Below, one piece after another: positions 43,105-52,174 of a DNA stretch of 64,000 nucleotides. Source of the DNA: Paraburkholderia megapolitana (lineage in GTDB: Bacteria > Pseudomonadota > Gammaproteobacteria > Burkholderiales > Burkholderiaceae). The position numbers and the translations under genes were made by a program. The stretch lies in the NCBI RefSeq assembly GCF_007556815.1, contig NZ_CP041745.1, positions 744,001-808,000 on the forward strand. Reading direction: 5' to 3'. A model generated the notes under the pieces. It saw only the letters and a program-made list of their open reading frames with translations. It had not been told where the DNA came from and ran no database searches. The first letter of the stretch is position 1. The number at the start of each line of letters is the position of its first letter.

Positions 43105-43347
43105 TCAAGTGGTGGAATCGGTGAAATGGACGCCTGGCGGTTTGCAGTAACCACCGTTGCCGCGGTACGTTTCCGCATGCAATGAAGAATTTTCATTGCC
43201 GTTCGGGCAGCGAAAATAGTATTCGACACAATCATCCCACGCTGCGCCATTCGCAAGTCCGATAAACGGCACAGAAACGCAAAGGTCATCGGAGATCACC
43301 GACGCGAGAGTTCTGTCGGCGATGTTCTCTGGCGCATTTTGTATAGC
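43105..43347 (-). pseudogene. Possible 3' remnant of an unrecognised Cys-containing gene
   Basis: A minus-strand frame open from a TAG at 43348 to the stop at 43105 encodes protein-like sequence ('APENIADRTLASVISDDLC', 'LANGAAWDDCVEYYFRCPNG', 'YRGNGGYCKPPG') with four cysteines and balanced composition. It has no ATG. An AGGAGG at 43355-43360 stands upstream but leads into another frame. I read it as the C-terminal end of a gene truncated or frameshifted at about 43340; a small gene starting at GTG 43299 is the alternative. Function unknown. Confidence 0.4.
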
Positions 43348-43722
43348 CTACGCACCTCCTGGGTGCGATCTTCTTGCCTGGCGAAGGCAAAGCTCCGCAC
43401 GTCGATCGCGTGCCACAGAATTTTTGATTGGGAAAAACGGGTTAAGGTCGATTGATGATACCAAACGAGTGACCGCTTTCCAGTTGCCTCCGCCGCTGGA
43501 ATGTCCAGCCAAACCTCTCGACGAGCGGCTCATGATGGCCGAGTACCGCCCCACGCAGCGGGCTGAGGTCGACCCACGTCAGACTTTCAGCTTTCTCATT
43601 AACGGCCGGTCGCGGGCTACGATTCGGATCGTTCGCCTGAGAGCTATTTACCACCAGGCTATCGTTGTAGGTCGCAGATAGGATTCGCGCGGCATGGAAT
43701 GCCTAACCTAGGAAATGCCGGT
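43348..43722. other. Intergenic or decayed sequence
   Basis: About 375 bases with short frames on both strands, none with a convincing start or composition. It may include the missing 5' part of the remnant at 43105-43347 or non-homologous filler. Confidence 0.35.
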
Positions 43723-44124
43723 TTACTCGACTTTCTCAGCACGGAAGCCGAAATCAGTTGCGGTGAACGTCGAGAACCCGCATTCGATAAGTGAGCTCCG
43801 GAGTCGATCAGTAAGAGGTGTTCCGTAGACCTCGAGCAGAGCGTAACCGGGATTTCCTCTGCGACTATCGTGGTGGTCTTCTATTGAATCCAGAACAGCG
43901 TCACACCAGCTTTCTCGATCCGCACCGTATCGGCGGAAAGTCGTGATTCCGTTCTTCATCGTCTGGTCGAGCGGCCTCGTTGATGATTGCCAGATCTCTT
44001 TGACGGCTGCGCAGTTCTCGTCAGAGTCAACGATCCACGTATGGGCCACCTTCGCGGCAATATCATCAACTAAGGCACCGAAATCGGGGTCGACGATTAG
44101 CGCGATTGTGTCTGTTTCTCGCAT
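43723..44124 (-). CDS. Hypothetical protein, 133 aa
   Basis: A soluble acidic protein that I do not recognise. It has no signal or membrane segment. It begins 'MRETDTIALIVDPDFGALVD' and contains 'AHTWIVDSDENCAAVKEIWQ', 'GITTFRRYGADRESWCDAVL' and 'DSIEDHHDSRRGNPGYALLE', suggesting an alpha/beta fold. The start has GGAAGAG upstream. Moderate GC suggests later acquisition than the flanking operons. Confidence 0.65.
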   Translation of the reverse strand: MRETDTIALIVDPDFGALVDDIAAKVAHTWIVDSDENCAAVKEIWQSSTRPLDQTMKNGITTFRRYGADRESWCDAVLDSIEDHHDSRRGNPGYALLEVYGTPLTDRLRSSLIECGFSTFTATDFGFRAEKVE

Positions 44125-44482
44125 GGGCTCTTCCGAATGGATTGGTAGCAGCTTGGGGTAAGTAGGCTGTGGATACTGGCACCATTGTCGCTAATTCTGG
44201 AGACAGGGTCGATGCGGCCCGATTCGGTCAAGGTGCAGCAGACGACGCGATTCTGGCGCCACACGACCATGTAGACCAGTCGCACCAACTTCGACTCTCA
44301 GTCGCACAACTGTGGCGGCAGTCGCACCTACCCTAGCATCAACGACAATCCCGACGCTGAAGCAGCATTTCAAAATATGCAAAGCATAAATATTAAAGCG
44401 ATATAAACATATCGGAATTGGATAATTCTCAACGGCGCGATGGCTCGCTACTCTGTGCGATGACATTGCCCCGCGAGGATTT
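44125..44482. other. Intergenic region upstream of the sulfonate operon
   Basis: No gene seen in about 360 bases. The right half (44360-44440) is strikingly AT-rich and contains the dyad elements described separately; the promoter of the sulfonate-transport operon should be here. Confidence 0.55.
44368..44415. promoter_or_regulatory. AT-rich dyad element A upstream of the sulfonate ABC operon
   Basis: Contains ATGC-AAA-GCAT (44377-44387), TAAATATTAAA, and the inverted repeat CGATAT-AAAC-ATATCG (44399-44414). Its last 39 bases match the element at 58514-58552 at about 33 positions, and its first 17 match 53202-53218 with one mismatch. It lies about 70 bases upstream of the first gene, as expected for a LysR activator site. 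Confidence 0.65.
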
Positions 44483-45508
44483 ATGGCCGCTTCCGTTCCT
44501 GCTTTTACGACCGTTCCCGACCACGAATTTCTGTTGACTCGCCGACGCGCGCTACGCCTGCTCGGCGCGGCACCAGCAGCGGTTGCCCTCGGTGCATTCT
44601 CCAGCGCCGACGCACGCGCGGCGACCACCGATCTTTCCTCCGTCACGCTCGTGCTCGGCGATCAAGCCGGCGGCACACGTGCGCTCGCCGAAGCGGCAAA
44701 AGTACTGGACGGCACGCCTTACGCATTTCACTGGGCCAACTTCCAGGGCGCGGCGCCGTTGTTCGAAGCGCAGCGCTCGGGTGCTGTCGATCTCGCGCCG
44801 GCCGGCGACCTGCCGGTGCTCGCCGCTGCGGTCGGCGATCCGACGCTGAAGATCGTCGCGGCACGCGTCGGTTCGGGCTCGCAGCTCGGCATCCTCGTGC
44901 CGGAAAATTCGAAGCTGCGCAGCGTTGCCGATCTGAAGGGGCGCACGGTGTTCGTATCGTCGGCGCGCGGCAGCATTTCGCAGTACCAGTTGTATGGTGC
45001 GCTCGCCGAAGCGGGGCTGTCGCGCAACGACGTATCGGTGCGCTTCGTACTACCCGTCGATGCTTTCGCCGCGTTCGCATCCGGTGCGATCGACGTGTGG
45101 GCCACCTTCGATCCGTACTACGGCATCGCCGTGCAGCGCGGCGCGCGCATCCTGCGCGACGGCACCGGTATCAATAGCGGGCTTGGCTTTATCACGGCGT
45201 CGGGTAGCGCGGCCGCGGACCCGCACAAACGCGCTGCCATCACGGATGTTCTGCTGCGTTTTCAGCGTGCCGGCGACTGGGCGCTTGCGAACCCCGATGC
45301 GTATGCGCAGATCTACGCGTCGCTCACCCGCGCACCACTTGCAGCAGCGAAGCAGATCACCGCGCGCGCATCGTTGAAGCAGCACTTCGTCAGCGCCACC
45401 GACATCGCGTCGCTGCAAAAGGTCGCCGACAGCGCGTATCGCGACGCAATCCTGCCACGTCGCATCGACGTGCGATCGATCTCCGATACTCAACTCGCCG
45501 CGGCGTGA
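44483..45508 (+). CDS. Sulfonate-type ABC transporter substrate-binding protein (SsuA-like)
   Basis: A 341-residue periplasmic binding protein. The N-terminus 'LTRRRALRLLGAAPAAVALG' looks like a twin-arginine (Tat) signal, with cleavage probably after 'ADARA' near residue 47. The mature part has the SsuA/TauA pattern: 'VTLVLGDQAGGTRALAEAAK', 'AVDLAPAGDLPVLAAAV', 'GILVPENSKLRSVADLKGR' and 'WATFDPYYGIAVQRGARIL'. It captures aliphatic sulfonates or related organosulfur compounds. First gene of the rightward import operon. Related to the binding protein encoded at 52175-53116. Confidence 0.9.
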   Translation: MAASVPAFTTVPDHEFLLTRRRALRLLGAAPAAVALGAFSSADARAATTDLSSVTLVLGDQAGGTRALAEAAKVLDGTPYAFHWANFQGAAPLFEAQRSGAVDLAPAGDLPVLAAAVGDPTLKIVAARVGSGSQLGILVPENSKLRSVADLKGRTVFVSSARGSISQYQLYGALAEAGLSRNDVSVRFVLPVDAFAAFASGAIDVWATFDPYYGIAVQRGARILRDGTGINSGLGFITASGSAAADPHKRAAITDVLLRFQRAGDWALANPDAYAQIYASLTRAPLAAAKQITARASLKQHFVSATDIASLQKVADSAYRDAILPRRIDVRSISDTQLAAA

Positions 45509-45524
45509 AGCCACTCCGACCGTC

Positions 45525-46601
45525 ATGTCCACACAATCCGAGTTTCTCGATTCTCCGGTCGCATCGCGGCGTTCAATCGTGTTGTCTCGCGAGACGACAC
45601 GTCGCGTGCGGATCGCTGCGCTGGCCGCGTTCGCGTGGGCCGGTAGCGCTGCGCTCACGCAGTGGTGGCCGAATCTCGACGACTGGCCGTATACGCAGGA
45701 GCTGCTCGTTCTGAAGCTCGTGCTGGCGGTACTTGCCGCATCGATTGGGATTGCGGGCTGGCGCGCCGCGGTAATAGCGGCCGAACGTACCAATGAAGCA
45801 GACAGCAAACACGATGCGCAAAGCAAGCGCACGTACGCCGAAACGTGGCTCGTCGCGGCACCCTGGTTGCTCGCGCTTGCGTTGGGCATCGGTGCGTGGG
45901 AAGTAGCGACCGCGAAGCTCGAATGGTTGCCGCGCCCGTTCTTCGCACCGCCGCAAGCGTTGATCGCAGTGTTCTTCGACGACTTTCCGCGCCTTGCATC
46001 GAGTGTCGCGCATTCGCTCGGGCTGCTCGCGTATGGCTATGTGATTGGCGCGGCGACCGGGTTCGTCACCGGCGTGAGCATCGGCTGGTCGCGCGCCGTC
46101 GGCTACTGGCTGCATCCGGTGCTGCGGCTGATCGGGCCGTTGCCCGCCACCGCCTGGTTGCCACTCGCCTTCTTCTTCTTTCCGTCGAGCTTTAGCGCAA
46201 GCGTGTTCCTGATCGCGCTGGCCACTGCGTTTCCGGTTGCCGTGCTGACGTGGTCGGGTGTGGCCGGCGTCAACCCGGCGTATTACGACGTTGCGCGCAC
46301 GCTCGGTGCACGCCCAGGTTTTCTGATCCTGAAGGTGGCGATTCCCGCGGCGTTGCCGTCGGTGTTCGTCGGGTTGTTCATGGGGCTTGGTGCATCGTTC
46401 TCGGTGCTGATCGTCGCCGAGATGATGGGTGTGAAAGCAGGGCTCGGCTGGTATCTGCAATGGGCACAAGGTTGGGCCGCTTACTCGAACATGTACGCCG
46501 CACTGCTCGTGATGGCACTGATGTGCTCGGGTCTGATCACGCTGCTGTTCCGGTTGCGCGACCGCTTGCTCGCGTGGCAAAAGGGTTTGCTCAAATGGTG
46601 A
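45525..46601 (+). CDS. Sulfonate-type ABC transporter permease (SsuC-like)
   Basis: A 358-residue inner-membrane permease. It is longer than the usual 250-270 residues because of an N-terminal region with two extra hydrophobic segments (about 20-45 and 58-80) and a charged loop. The binding-protein-dependent permease core starts about residue 105 and includes the EAA loop 'YYDVARTLGARPGFLILKVA'. It sits 16 bases after the binding-protein gene and its stop overlaps the ATPase start. Confidence 0.9.
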   Translation: MSTQSEFLDSPVASRRSIVLSRETTRRVRIAALAAFAWAGSAALTQWWPNLDDWPYTQELLVLKLVLAVLAASIGIAGWRAAVIAAERTNEADSKHDAQSKRTYAETWLVAAPWLLALALGIGAWEVATAKLEWLPRPFFAPPQALIAVFFDDFPRLASSVAHSLGLLAYGYVIGAATGFVTGVSIGWSRAVGYWLHPVLRLIGPLPATAWLPLAFFFFPSSFSASVFLIALATAFPVAVLTWSGVAGVNPAYYDVARTLGARPGFLILKVAIPAALPSVFVGLFMGLGASFSVLIVAEMMGVKAGLGWYLQWAQGWAAYSNMYAALLVMALMCSGLITLLFRLRDRLLAWQKGLLKW

Positions 46602-47443
46602 CTTCCTCTTCGGCTTCCGCTTCCGTTGTGGTCAGCGATAAGACCGCGACTCAACGCGCCGGCGCACGTATCGACGTGCGCCACGTCAGCCACCGGTTTG
46701 CGTTGCGCGGTGCGGCGCTCGATGTGCTCGACGACATCGACCTGTCCGTCGAACCGGGTGAATTCGTTGCGCTACTCGGCGCGAGTGGCTGTGGCAAGTC
46801 GACCTTGCTGCGACTGGTCGCAGGGCTCGACAAGCCGACGCGCGGCAGCCTGCTCGCCGATGGTGCGCCGATCGACGGGCCCGATCCTTCGCGTGTCGTG
46901 GTGTTTCAGGACCCGACGTTGTACCCGTGGCGCACGGTGCGCGGCAACGTCGGTATCGGACCTGAGGCGCAACGGCGCGCGCGGCGTGGCGGCAAGCGCA
47001 GCGATAACAATGATTCACGCAACATCGACGAACGGATCGATGCCGCGCTTGAACTGGTTGGCTTGTCTGAGTTTGCCGACGCGTTTCCGCATCAGTTATC
47101 GGGTGGCATGGCGCAGCGTGCGGCGCTCGCCCGTGCGCTCGTCAACGACCCGGCGCTACTGGTACTCGACGAGCCATTCGGCAAGCTCGATTCATTGACG
47201 CGTATCCGCATGCAGGGGGAGCTCGTGCGCTTGTGGCAGGCCGCGCGTTTCTCGGTGCTGTTCGTCACGCACGACGTCGAAGAAGCGCTCGTCGTGGCCA
47301 ACCGCGTGATCGTGCTTAGCGAGCGACCGGCACGCATCCTCACTGAGGTGCGCAACGACGCGCCGTATCCGCGGCATCGCGACGATCCGAAGCTGGTGGC
47401 GTTGCGCCGGCAGGTGCTGGCGCAGCTTGGGCTCGACGCATGA
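46595..47443 (+). CDS. Sulfonate-type ABC transporter ATP-binding protein (SsuB-like)
   Basis: A 282-residue ATPase with Walker A 'GASGCGKSTLL', Q-loop 'VVFQDPTLYPW', signature 'LSGGMAQRAALARAL', Walker B 'LLVLDEPFGKLDS' and H-loop 'FVTHDVEEALVVA'. A short basic/Asn insert ('RRGGKRSDNNDSRNIDER') before the signature helix is unusual. The ATG at 46595 overlaps the permease stop; the frame is open far upstream but that overlaps the permease. Energises uptake with the two preceding proteins. Confidence 0.93.
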   Translation: MVTSSSASASVVVSDKTATQRAGARIDVRHVSHRFALRGAALDVLDDIDLSVEPGEFVALLGASGCGKSTLLRLVAGLDKPTRGSLLADGAPIDGPDPSRVVVFQDPTLYPWRTVRGNVGIGPEAQRRARRGGKRSDNNDSRNIDERIDAALELVGLSEFADAFPHQLSGGMAQRAALARALVNDPALLVLDEPFGKLDSLTRIRMQGELVRLWQAARFSVLFVTHDVEEALVVANRVIVLSERPARILTEVRNDAPYPRHRDDPKLVALRRQVLAQLGLDA

Positions 47444-47494
47444 GCGGCCCGCACGTCACAACATAGAACGCTACACAAAGGGGAATGCAGCACC

Positions 47495-48541
47495 ATGGAC
47501 ACTTTCGACGATACAACACCGATCAACTCCGAGCGCCGTGCCTGGTTGCGTAGAACTGCGTGGGCCGCGGGCGCAACCGCACTAGGCGGTGTGTCGCTGG
47601 GTCTGTCGGGACCACTCGCGTACGCGGACAATGCGGCCGACAACACACTCAAGCCGCTCAAGCTGTCGTGGAACGCCGGCGCAATCTGTACCGCCCCGGT
47701 ACCGGTCGCGGTGAAGCAGGGCTTCTTCAAACGCCACGGCTTGCAGGTCGAGCTGATCAACTTCGCCGGTTCCACCGATCAGCTGCTCGAAGCGATCGCC
47801 ACCGGCAAATCGGATGCGGGCGTCGGCATGGCGCTGCGCTGGATCAAGCCGCTCGAACAAGGTTTCGACGTCAAACTCACCGCGGGCATTCATGGCGGTT
47901 GCATGCGGTTGCTCGCTACGCGCACGTCGGGCATCGTCGATCTGGCCGGGCTCAAAGGACGCACGGTCGGCGTCAGCGACATGGCGAGTCCCGCGAAGAA
48001 TTTCTTTGCGATCACGCTGAAGAAGATCGGCATCGATCCCGACAACGAGGTGCAATGGCGCCAGTATCCGGCCAACCTGCTCGGCGTTGCGTTGAAGAAG
48101 GGCGAGGTGCACGCCATCGCCGATGGCGATCCGACCATCTGGACGCTGCGCGAATCCGATCACTTATACGAAGTGTCGAACAACCTGTGCGGCGAATATC
48201 AGAACCGCGTCTGTTGCGTACTCGGTGTGCGTGGCACGCTGGTGCGCAAGGACCGCGCGACCGCGCAGGCGCTGACTCAAGCGTTGCTTGAGGCGACTGA
48301 GTGGACAGCAAACAACCCGGCGGATGCGGCGGCGATATTCTCCGCGTATGCGCCGTCGGCGGACGTCGGGCAGCTCACGGCGATGCTGAAGAGTCATACC
48401 GACAAACATCATCCGGTTGGCGATGCGTTCAGGAAAGAGATCGCGCTCTATGCGGACGATCTGAAGACGGTCGGTGTGCTGAACAGCGGGACGGATTCAA
48501 ACCGGTTTTCGGCACGGGTGTTTTCGGACGTGCTCGCTTAG
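47495..48541 (+). CDS. Second ABC substrate-binding protein, NMT1/SsuA-like, Tat signal
   Basis: A 348-residue binding protein with a Tat-type leader ('ERRAWLRRTAWAAGATALGG', cleavage after 'PLAYA'). The mature part begins 'LKLSWNAGAICTAPVPVAVK' and shows 'QVELINFAGSTDQLLEAIAT' and 'GKSDAGVGMALRWIKPLEQG', the NMT1/SsuA layout; several cysteines ('GGCMRL', 'NLCGEYQNRVCCVLG') are unusual for the family. It is the last gene of the rightward operon and may give the importer a second substrate range. Confidence 0.9.
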   Translation: MDTFDDTTPINSERRAWLRRTAWAAGATALGGVSLGLSGPLAYADNAADNTLKPLKLSWNAGAICTAPVPVAVKQGFFKRHGLQVELINFAGSTDQLLEAIATGKSDAGVGMALRWIKPLEQGFDVKLTAGIHGGCMRLLATRTSGIVDLAGLKGRTVGVSDMASPAKNFFAITLKKIGIDPDNEVQWRQYPANLLGVALKKGEVHAIADGDPTIWTLRESDHLYEVSNNLCGEYQNRVCCVLGVRGTLVRKDRATAQALTQALLEATEWTANNPADAAAIFSAYAPSADVGQLTAMLKSHTDKHHPVGDAFRKEIALYADDLKTVGVLNSGTDSNRFSARVFSDVLA

Positions 48542-48553
48542 CAGCAGTATCGG

Positions 48554-49630
48554 CTACGCAGCAGCAGTTCGCGGCAGCAACAGCGTCACCGCAAACCCCG
48601 TGTCCGCCCGCCGCATTGCCACCGACCCATGATGTTTCATCGCCGCGACGTTGACGAAGGCGAGACCGAGCCCATAACCGTCGACGTTGCTCGCCACATG
48701 CGAAGGCAATCTGCCGAAGCGCTGCAACGCTTTCTCGTGTGCGCTTTCCGGAATACCGGGTCCTTCGTCTTCGACGCTGATCGACCAGGTACCCTCAGAT
48801 CCAGCAAGCGTGCAACGTACCTCCGACCCAGCCGGCCCGTACTTGAGCGCATTGTCGATGAGATTCGACACGGCGCGCGTCAACATCAACCGGTCGCCGA
48901 CAAAAGGATGCGCCTGCGCAGGTATGTTCACCGAGATTCGCGAGTGCCTCGCCTGCGCCTTCTCCCACAACTGGTCGGCGGCTACTTCAACGAGATCGCC
49001 GAGATCGAATTCTTCGACGTGCAACCATTCGGATTGCGCTCTCGCCAGATGAGCGAAGCCATCCGCGAGCGCCAGCGCAGTGCTGGCGTGCGACGCGATG
49101 CGTTCGAGCAGCGCCTGCTGTGGTTCCGGTTTGCCGCGATGCGTTTCGATCAATGCGAGGATCGAAGCAAGCGGCGAGCGCATGTCGTGCGATAGAAAGT
49201 CGAGCGCTTCATTGCGTTGAAGCGCCGCGATATACGAGTTCGAGTGGTAGCGAATCCGCGCGATCAGCTCGATCGCATCGGGAAGCTTGACGAGGTAGTC
49301 GCTTGCGCCGGCAACGAAGGCCGCGCTTTTGATGATCGGTTGTTCGCGCGACGACAGCACGATGACCGGAATGTGCGCCGTAGCAGGATCGGCGCGATAG
49401 CTACGTACGACGTCGAGTCCTTCGACGCCAGGCATGACCAGATCCTGCAAGATCACCGTAGGCTTGAGTTCGCGCGCGACCGAGACGGCTTCGCGGCCGT
49501 CGTAGCAGAGATGAAGCTCGATATCGCTTTCGTTTGCCAGTGCTCGCGCGACCATCTCGCCGACGATCGGTTGATCGTCGACGAGCAGCACCGACGCGGA
49601 TGACGACAGCAAGGTTGCGGATGGATCCAT
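48554..49630 (-). CDS. Receiver domain fused to histidine kinase
   Basis: A 358-residue cytoplasmic signalling protein: N-terminal receiver domain (phosphoacceptor D63 in 'ILQDLVMPGVEG', K115), short linker, HisKA domain with His148 in 'DFLSHDMRSPLASIL', then a HATPase domain with 'SNLIDNALKYGPAG' and 'EGTWSISVEDEGPGI'. The order receiver-kinase, without membrane segments, suggests it is driven by another kinase or a phosphorelay. It lies between organosulfur operons; a link to sulfur is only positional. Confidence 0.9.
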   Translation of the reverse strand: MDPSATLLSSSASVLLVDDQPIVGEMVARALANESDIELHLCYDGREAVSVARELKPTVILQDLVMPGVEGLDVVRSYRADPATAHIPVIVLSSREQPIIKSAAFVAGASDYLVKLPDAIELIARIRYHSNSYIAALQRNEALDFLSHDMRSPLASILALIETHRGKPEPQQALLERIASHASTALALADGFAHLARAQSEWLHVEEFDLGDLVEVAADQLWEKAQARHSRISVNIPAQAHPFVGDRLMLTRAVSNLIDNALKYGPAGSEVRCTLAGSEGTWSISVEDEGPGIPESAHEKALQRFGRLPSHVASNVDGYGLGLAFVNVAAMKHHGSVAMRRADTGFAVTLLLPRTAAA

Positions 49631-49750
49631 CGGCTATATACGAAAACAGTGAACGGGGCGATGTAATTTCTGTAAGCACAAACCGTTCGCTATGTTAGCG
49701 CTATTGCCAATCGCGTGTCTTTTTACGACCCTGCCGCAGATTACTCCGGC

Positions 49751-50866
49751 TTACGCCGTTGCCACTTCACGCGATGAGACCTGCGCATCGGCTTGCGCCA
49801 CGGCCGCACGCACGAGCGGCAACAGATCGCGCCCATATGCAAGCGCATCTTCGAGCGGATCGAAACCGCGGATCAGAAACGTCGACACACCGAGCTTGCG
49901 ATATTCGAGCAGCGCATCCGTTACTTGCTGCGGCGTGCCGACCAGCGCTGTCGAATTGCCCGCGGCACGCGTCAGTGCGGCGATGCCGGTCCACAGACGC
50001 GTATCGACGATCGTGCCTTTCGCGGCTTCGGCCAGTAAGCGCTGCGAACCGATATTCTGTGGATCTTTCGGCCGACGCGTGAAATTCGGTGAGCGTGTGA
50101 CGACTTCCTTCGCGCGTTCGAGAATCGAATCCGCGCGCGCCCATGCGTCCTCTTCGTTGGCCGCGATGATCGGACGCAGCGACAGGCTGAAGCGGATGTG
50201 TTTGTCGCGCCCATAAACCGCGGCCGCCGCGCGCACGCGTGCGATCGTCTCGGCCACCTGCGCAAGCGATTCACCCCACAGTGCGTACACGTCGGCGTGC
50301 TTGCCGGCTATCGCGATCGCCGCGTCGGACGAGCCGCCGAAGTACACCGGCAGATGCGGCTGCTGCAGCGGCCGTACCTGCGACCGATGGCCGACCACAT
50401 GGTAGTACGTGCCGGTGTGATCGAACGGTGTGTCGCTGGTCCATGCGCGCTTGACGACGTCGAGATACTCGTCGGTGCGCTGATAGCGTTCGTCGTGCGT
50501 CAGAAAATCGCCGTCGCGCTGCTGCTCGACGTCGTCGCCGCCCGAGATGATGTGCACGGCCGCGCGGCCCGCGCTGAAGTGATCGAGCGTCGCGAGCTGG
50601 CGTGCGGCGAGCGTCGGTGCAACGAAACCGGGCCGGTGCGCGAGCAGGATGCCGAGGCGTTTCGTCTGCTGTGCGACAAACGATGCGATCTGAAAACCAT
50701 CCGGCGATGCGCTCGAATGCGCGATCAGCACGCGATCGAAGCCGCCGTATTCATGCGCCTGCGCAACAGCCGCGATATACGGCGGATTCACTGCTGGCCC
50801 GTGCGGCAGACGGATCTCACTCGACTCCTGGTGGCTCACGTAGCCTATGAATTCGACGCTCATCAT
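49751..50866 (-). CDS. LLM-class flavin-dependent monooxygenase (SsuD-like), copy 1
   Basis: A 371-residue bacterial-luciferase-like TIM-barrel enzyme. 'VEFIGYVSHQESSEIRLPHG', 'AHRPGFVAPTLAARQLATLD', 'HIISGGDDVEQQRDGDFLTH' and 'YFGGSSDAAIAIAGKHADVY' are typical of SsuD-type FMNH2-dependent alkanesulfonate monooxygenases, which release sulfite from sulfonates. Two ATGs occur in tandem after AGGAG; the second (50863) aligns with its paralogue. Last gene of a leftward operon with the acyl-CoA-dehydrogenase-like gene and a binding protein. Paralogue of the enzyme at 57321-58397. Confidence 0.92.
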   Translation of the reverse strand: MMSVEFIGYVSHQESSEIRLPHGPAVNPPYIAAVAQAHEYGGFDRVLIAHSSASPDGFQIASFVAQQTKRLGILLAHRPGFVAPTLAARQLATLDHFSAGRAAVHIISGGDDVEQQRDGDFLTHDERYQRTDEYLDVVKRAWTSDTPFDHTGTYYHVVGHRSQVRPLQQPHLPVYFGGSSDAAIAIAGKHADVYALWGESLAQVAETIARVRAAAAVYGRDKHIRFSLSLRPIIAANEEDAWARADSILERAKEVVTRSPNFTRRPKDPQNIGSQRLLAEAAKGTIVDTRLWTGIAALTRAAGNSTALVGTPQQVTDALLEYRKLGVSTFLIRGFDPLEDALAYGRDLLPLVRAAVAQADAQVSSREVATA

Positions 50867-50906
50867 CTCGACTCCTGTTTCGAATGCGCCGGATTCCGGC
50901 AGAGTG

Positions 50907-52112
50907 TTAGCGTGCCGCGAAACCCGCGCGGCCCAGATTGCCGAGCACGGTGTCGTTCTGCGGCGTGTGGATGCGTGCGCACAGCACGTCGCGATAGTGG
51001 CGCTCGAGCGGGTTGTTGCGGCTCAAGCCAGGATTGCTGCTCGCTTCCAGTGCGAGTTCGACGGCCTCGATCGCCTGGCGGCTGACCAGATACTTGATAA
51101 CCGGCGCATCCGTAGACGCGATGTCGCCGCGCGCGCCTGCATCGAGCAGCACGCGGTTGTTGAAGAGCAACGCATCGATGCGTCCGAGCGTCTGCTGGAA
51201 ACTATCGAGGCTCGACAGCGGCGCGGCGAGTCCGGACGGCACGCGCGTAGCGGCCCATTGTGCGAACCAGTCGCGCCCGGCGCGTGCCACGCCATCGTAG
51301 ACAGCAGGCAGCAGCACGTTCATCCACACCGCGGTGAGCGGATCGAGACTGCCGATGCCGGGTCCCGGTAACTGTAGATCGACGGCTTGATCGAATGGGA
51401 CGCGTACGTTTTCAAAGATCACTTCGTGGCTGCCTGTGGCGCGCATGCCCAGGTGATTCCACGGTTCGCCGAAACGGATGCCCGGTGAATCGCGATGCAC
51501 GAGCCACGTTCCAACGCGCGGTGTGATTTCGTCAGTGCGCCCCCACACTGCCAACCAGGTGAGGCCGGGACTGCCGGTCGAATAAATCTTGCGGCCGTTG
51601 AGTACCCAATGGTCACCGGTCCGCGCACCGACAGTAGCAGGCAGACCCCCCCGCGATGGCGAGCCCAGTTCCGGTTCGACGCGCAACGAGTTGATCAGTG
51701 CGCCGTGCTCGACGGCATCGCGCGCCACGCGCTCTTTGAGCGCTACGGGCCAGTTCGGATTGGCTTGCAGACGCAGGTGATACAGGTACTGCATGACGAG
51801 TATCAACGCGGTAGACGGCTCGCCGCGTGCCACCGCGCGGATCACCTTGAGCGTCTGCGCGAGCGTTGCACCACGACCGCCGAGCGCACTCGGCACCGTC
51901 AACGCAAGAAGACCGGCGCCATGCAGACGCGCGAGATTGTCGTGCGGAAATAGTGCGCCACGGTCGAGTTCTGCGGCGCCTGCGGCGAATGTATCGCTGA
52001 GCGTGGAGAGCCATGCATCGGCGGCTGCGCTGTCGAGGTCCGCGAGCGCAGCGTGCGCGTCGGCGTCGGGTCGCACATCGGATAGCGCGGTGTCGGGGTG
52101 GCGGATGGTCAT
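50907..52112 (-). CDS. Acyl-CoA-dehydrogenase-fold flavin monooxygenase (SfnB/DszC-like)
   Basis: A 401-residue protein with the N-terminal helical, central beta ('HWVLNGRKIYSTGSPGLTWL', 'GMRATGSHEVIFENVRVP') and C-terminal helical domains of acyl-CoA dehydrogenases. Its sulfur-operon context and lack of fatty-acid genes point to the SfnB/DszC-type group, reduced-flavin monooxygenases acting on sulfur compounds. I start at 'MTIRHPDTAL'; the extension of 13 residues upstream is possible. Middle gene of the leftward operon. Confidence 0.86.
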   Translation of the reverse strand: MTIRHPDTALSDVRPDADAHAALADLDSAAADAWLSTLSDTFAAGAAELDRGALFPHDNLARLHGAGLLALTVPSALGGRGATLAQTLKVIRAVARGEPSTALILVMQYLYHLRLQANPNWPVALKERVARDAVEHGALINSLRVEPELGSPSRGGLPATVGARTGDHWVLNGRKIYSTGSPGLTWLAVWGRTDEITPRVGTWLVHRDSPGIRFGEPWNHLGMRATGSHEVIFENVRVPFDQAVDLQLPGPGIGSLDPLTAVWMNVLLPAVYDGVARAGRDWFAQWAATRVPSGLAAPLSSLDSFQQTLGRIDALLFNNRVLLDAGARGDIASTDAPVIKYLVSRQAIEAVELALEASSNPGLSRNNPLERHYRDVLCARIHTPQNDTVLGNLGRAGFAAR

Positions 52113-52174
52113 CGGTGGTTCCAGGGGCGTGCGACCATGAAGCGTCAGCACGCATCAGGGCACATCAGTGCTTG

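Noticed and set aside
42020..43640. Similar TCGACC/GGCC-rich stretches at about 42020-42125 and 43550-43640 as a repeat pair
   Set aside because: The resemblance is only partial by eye and may reflect composition; I could not align them well enough to call a repeat.
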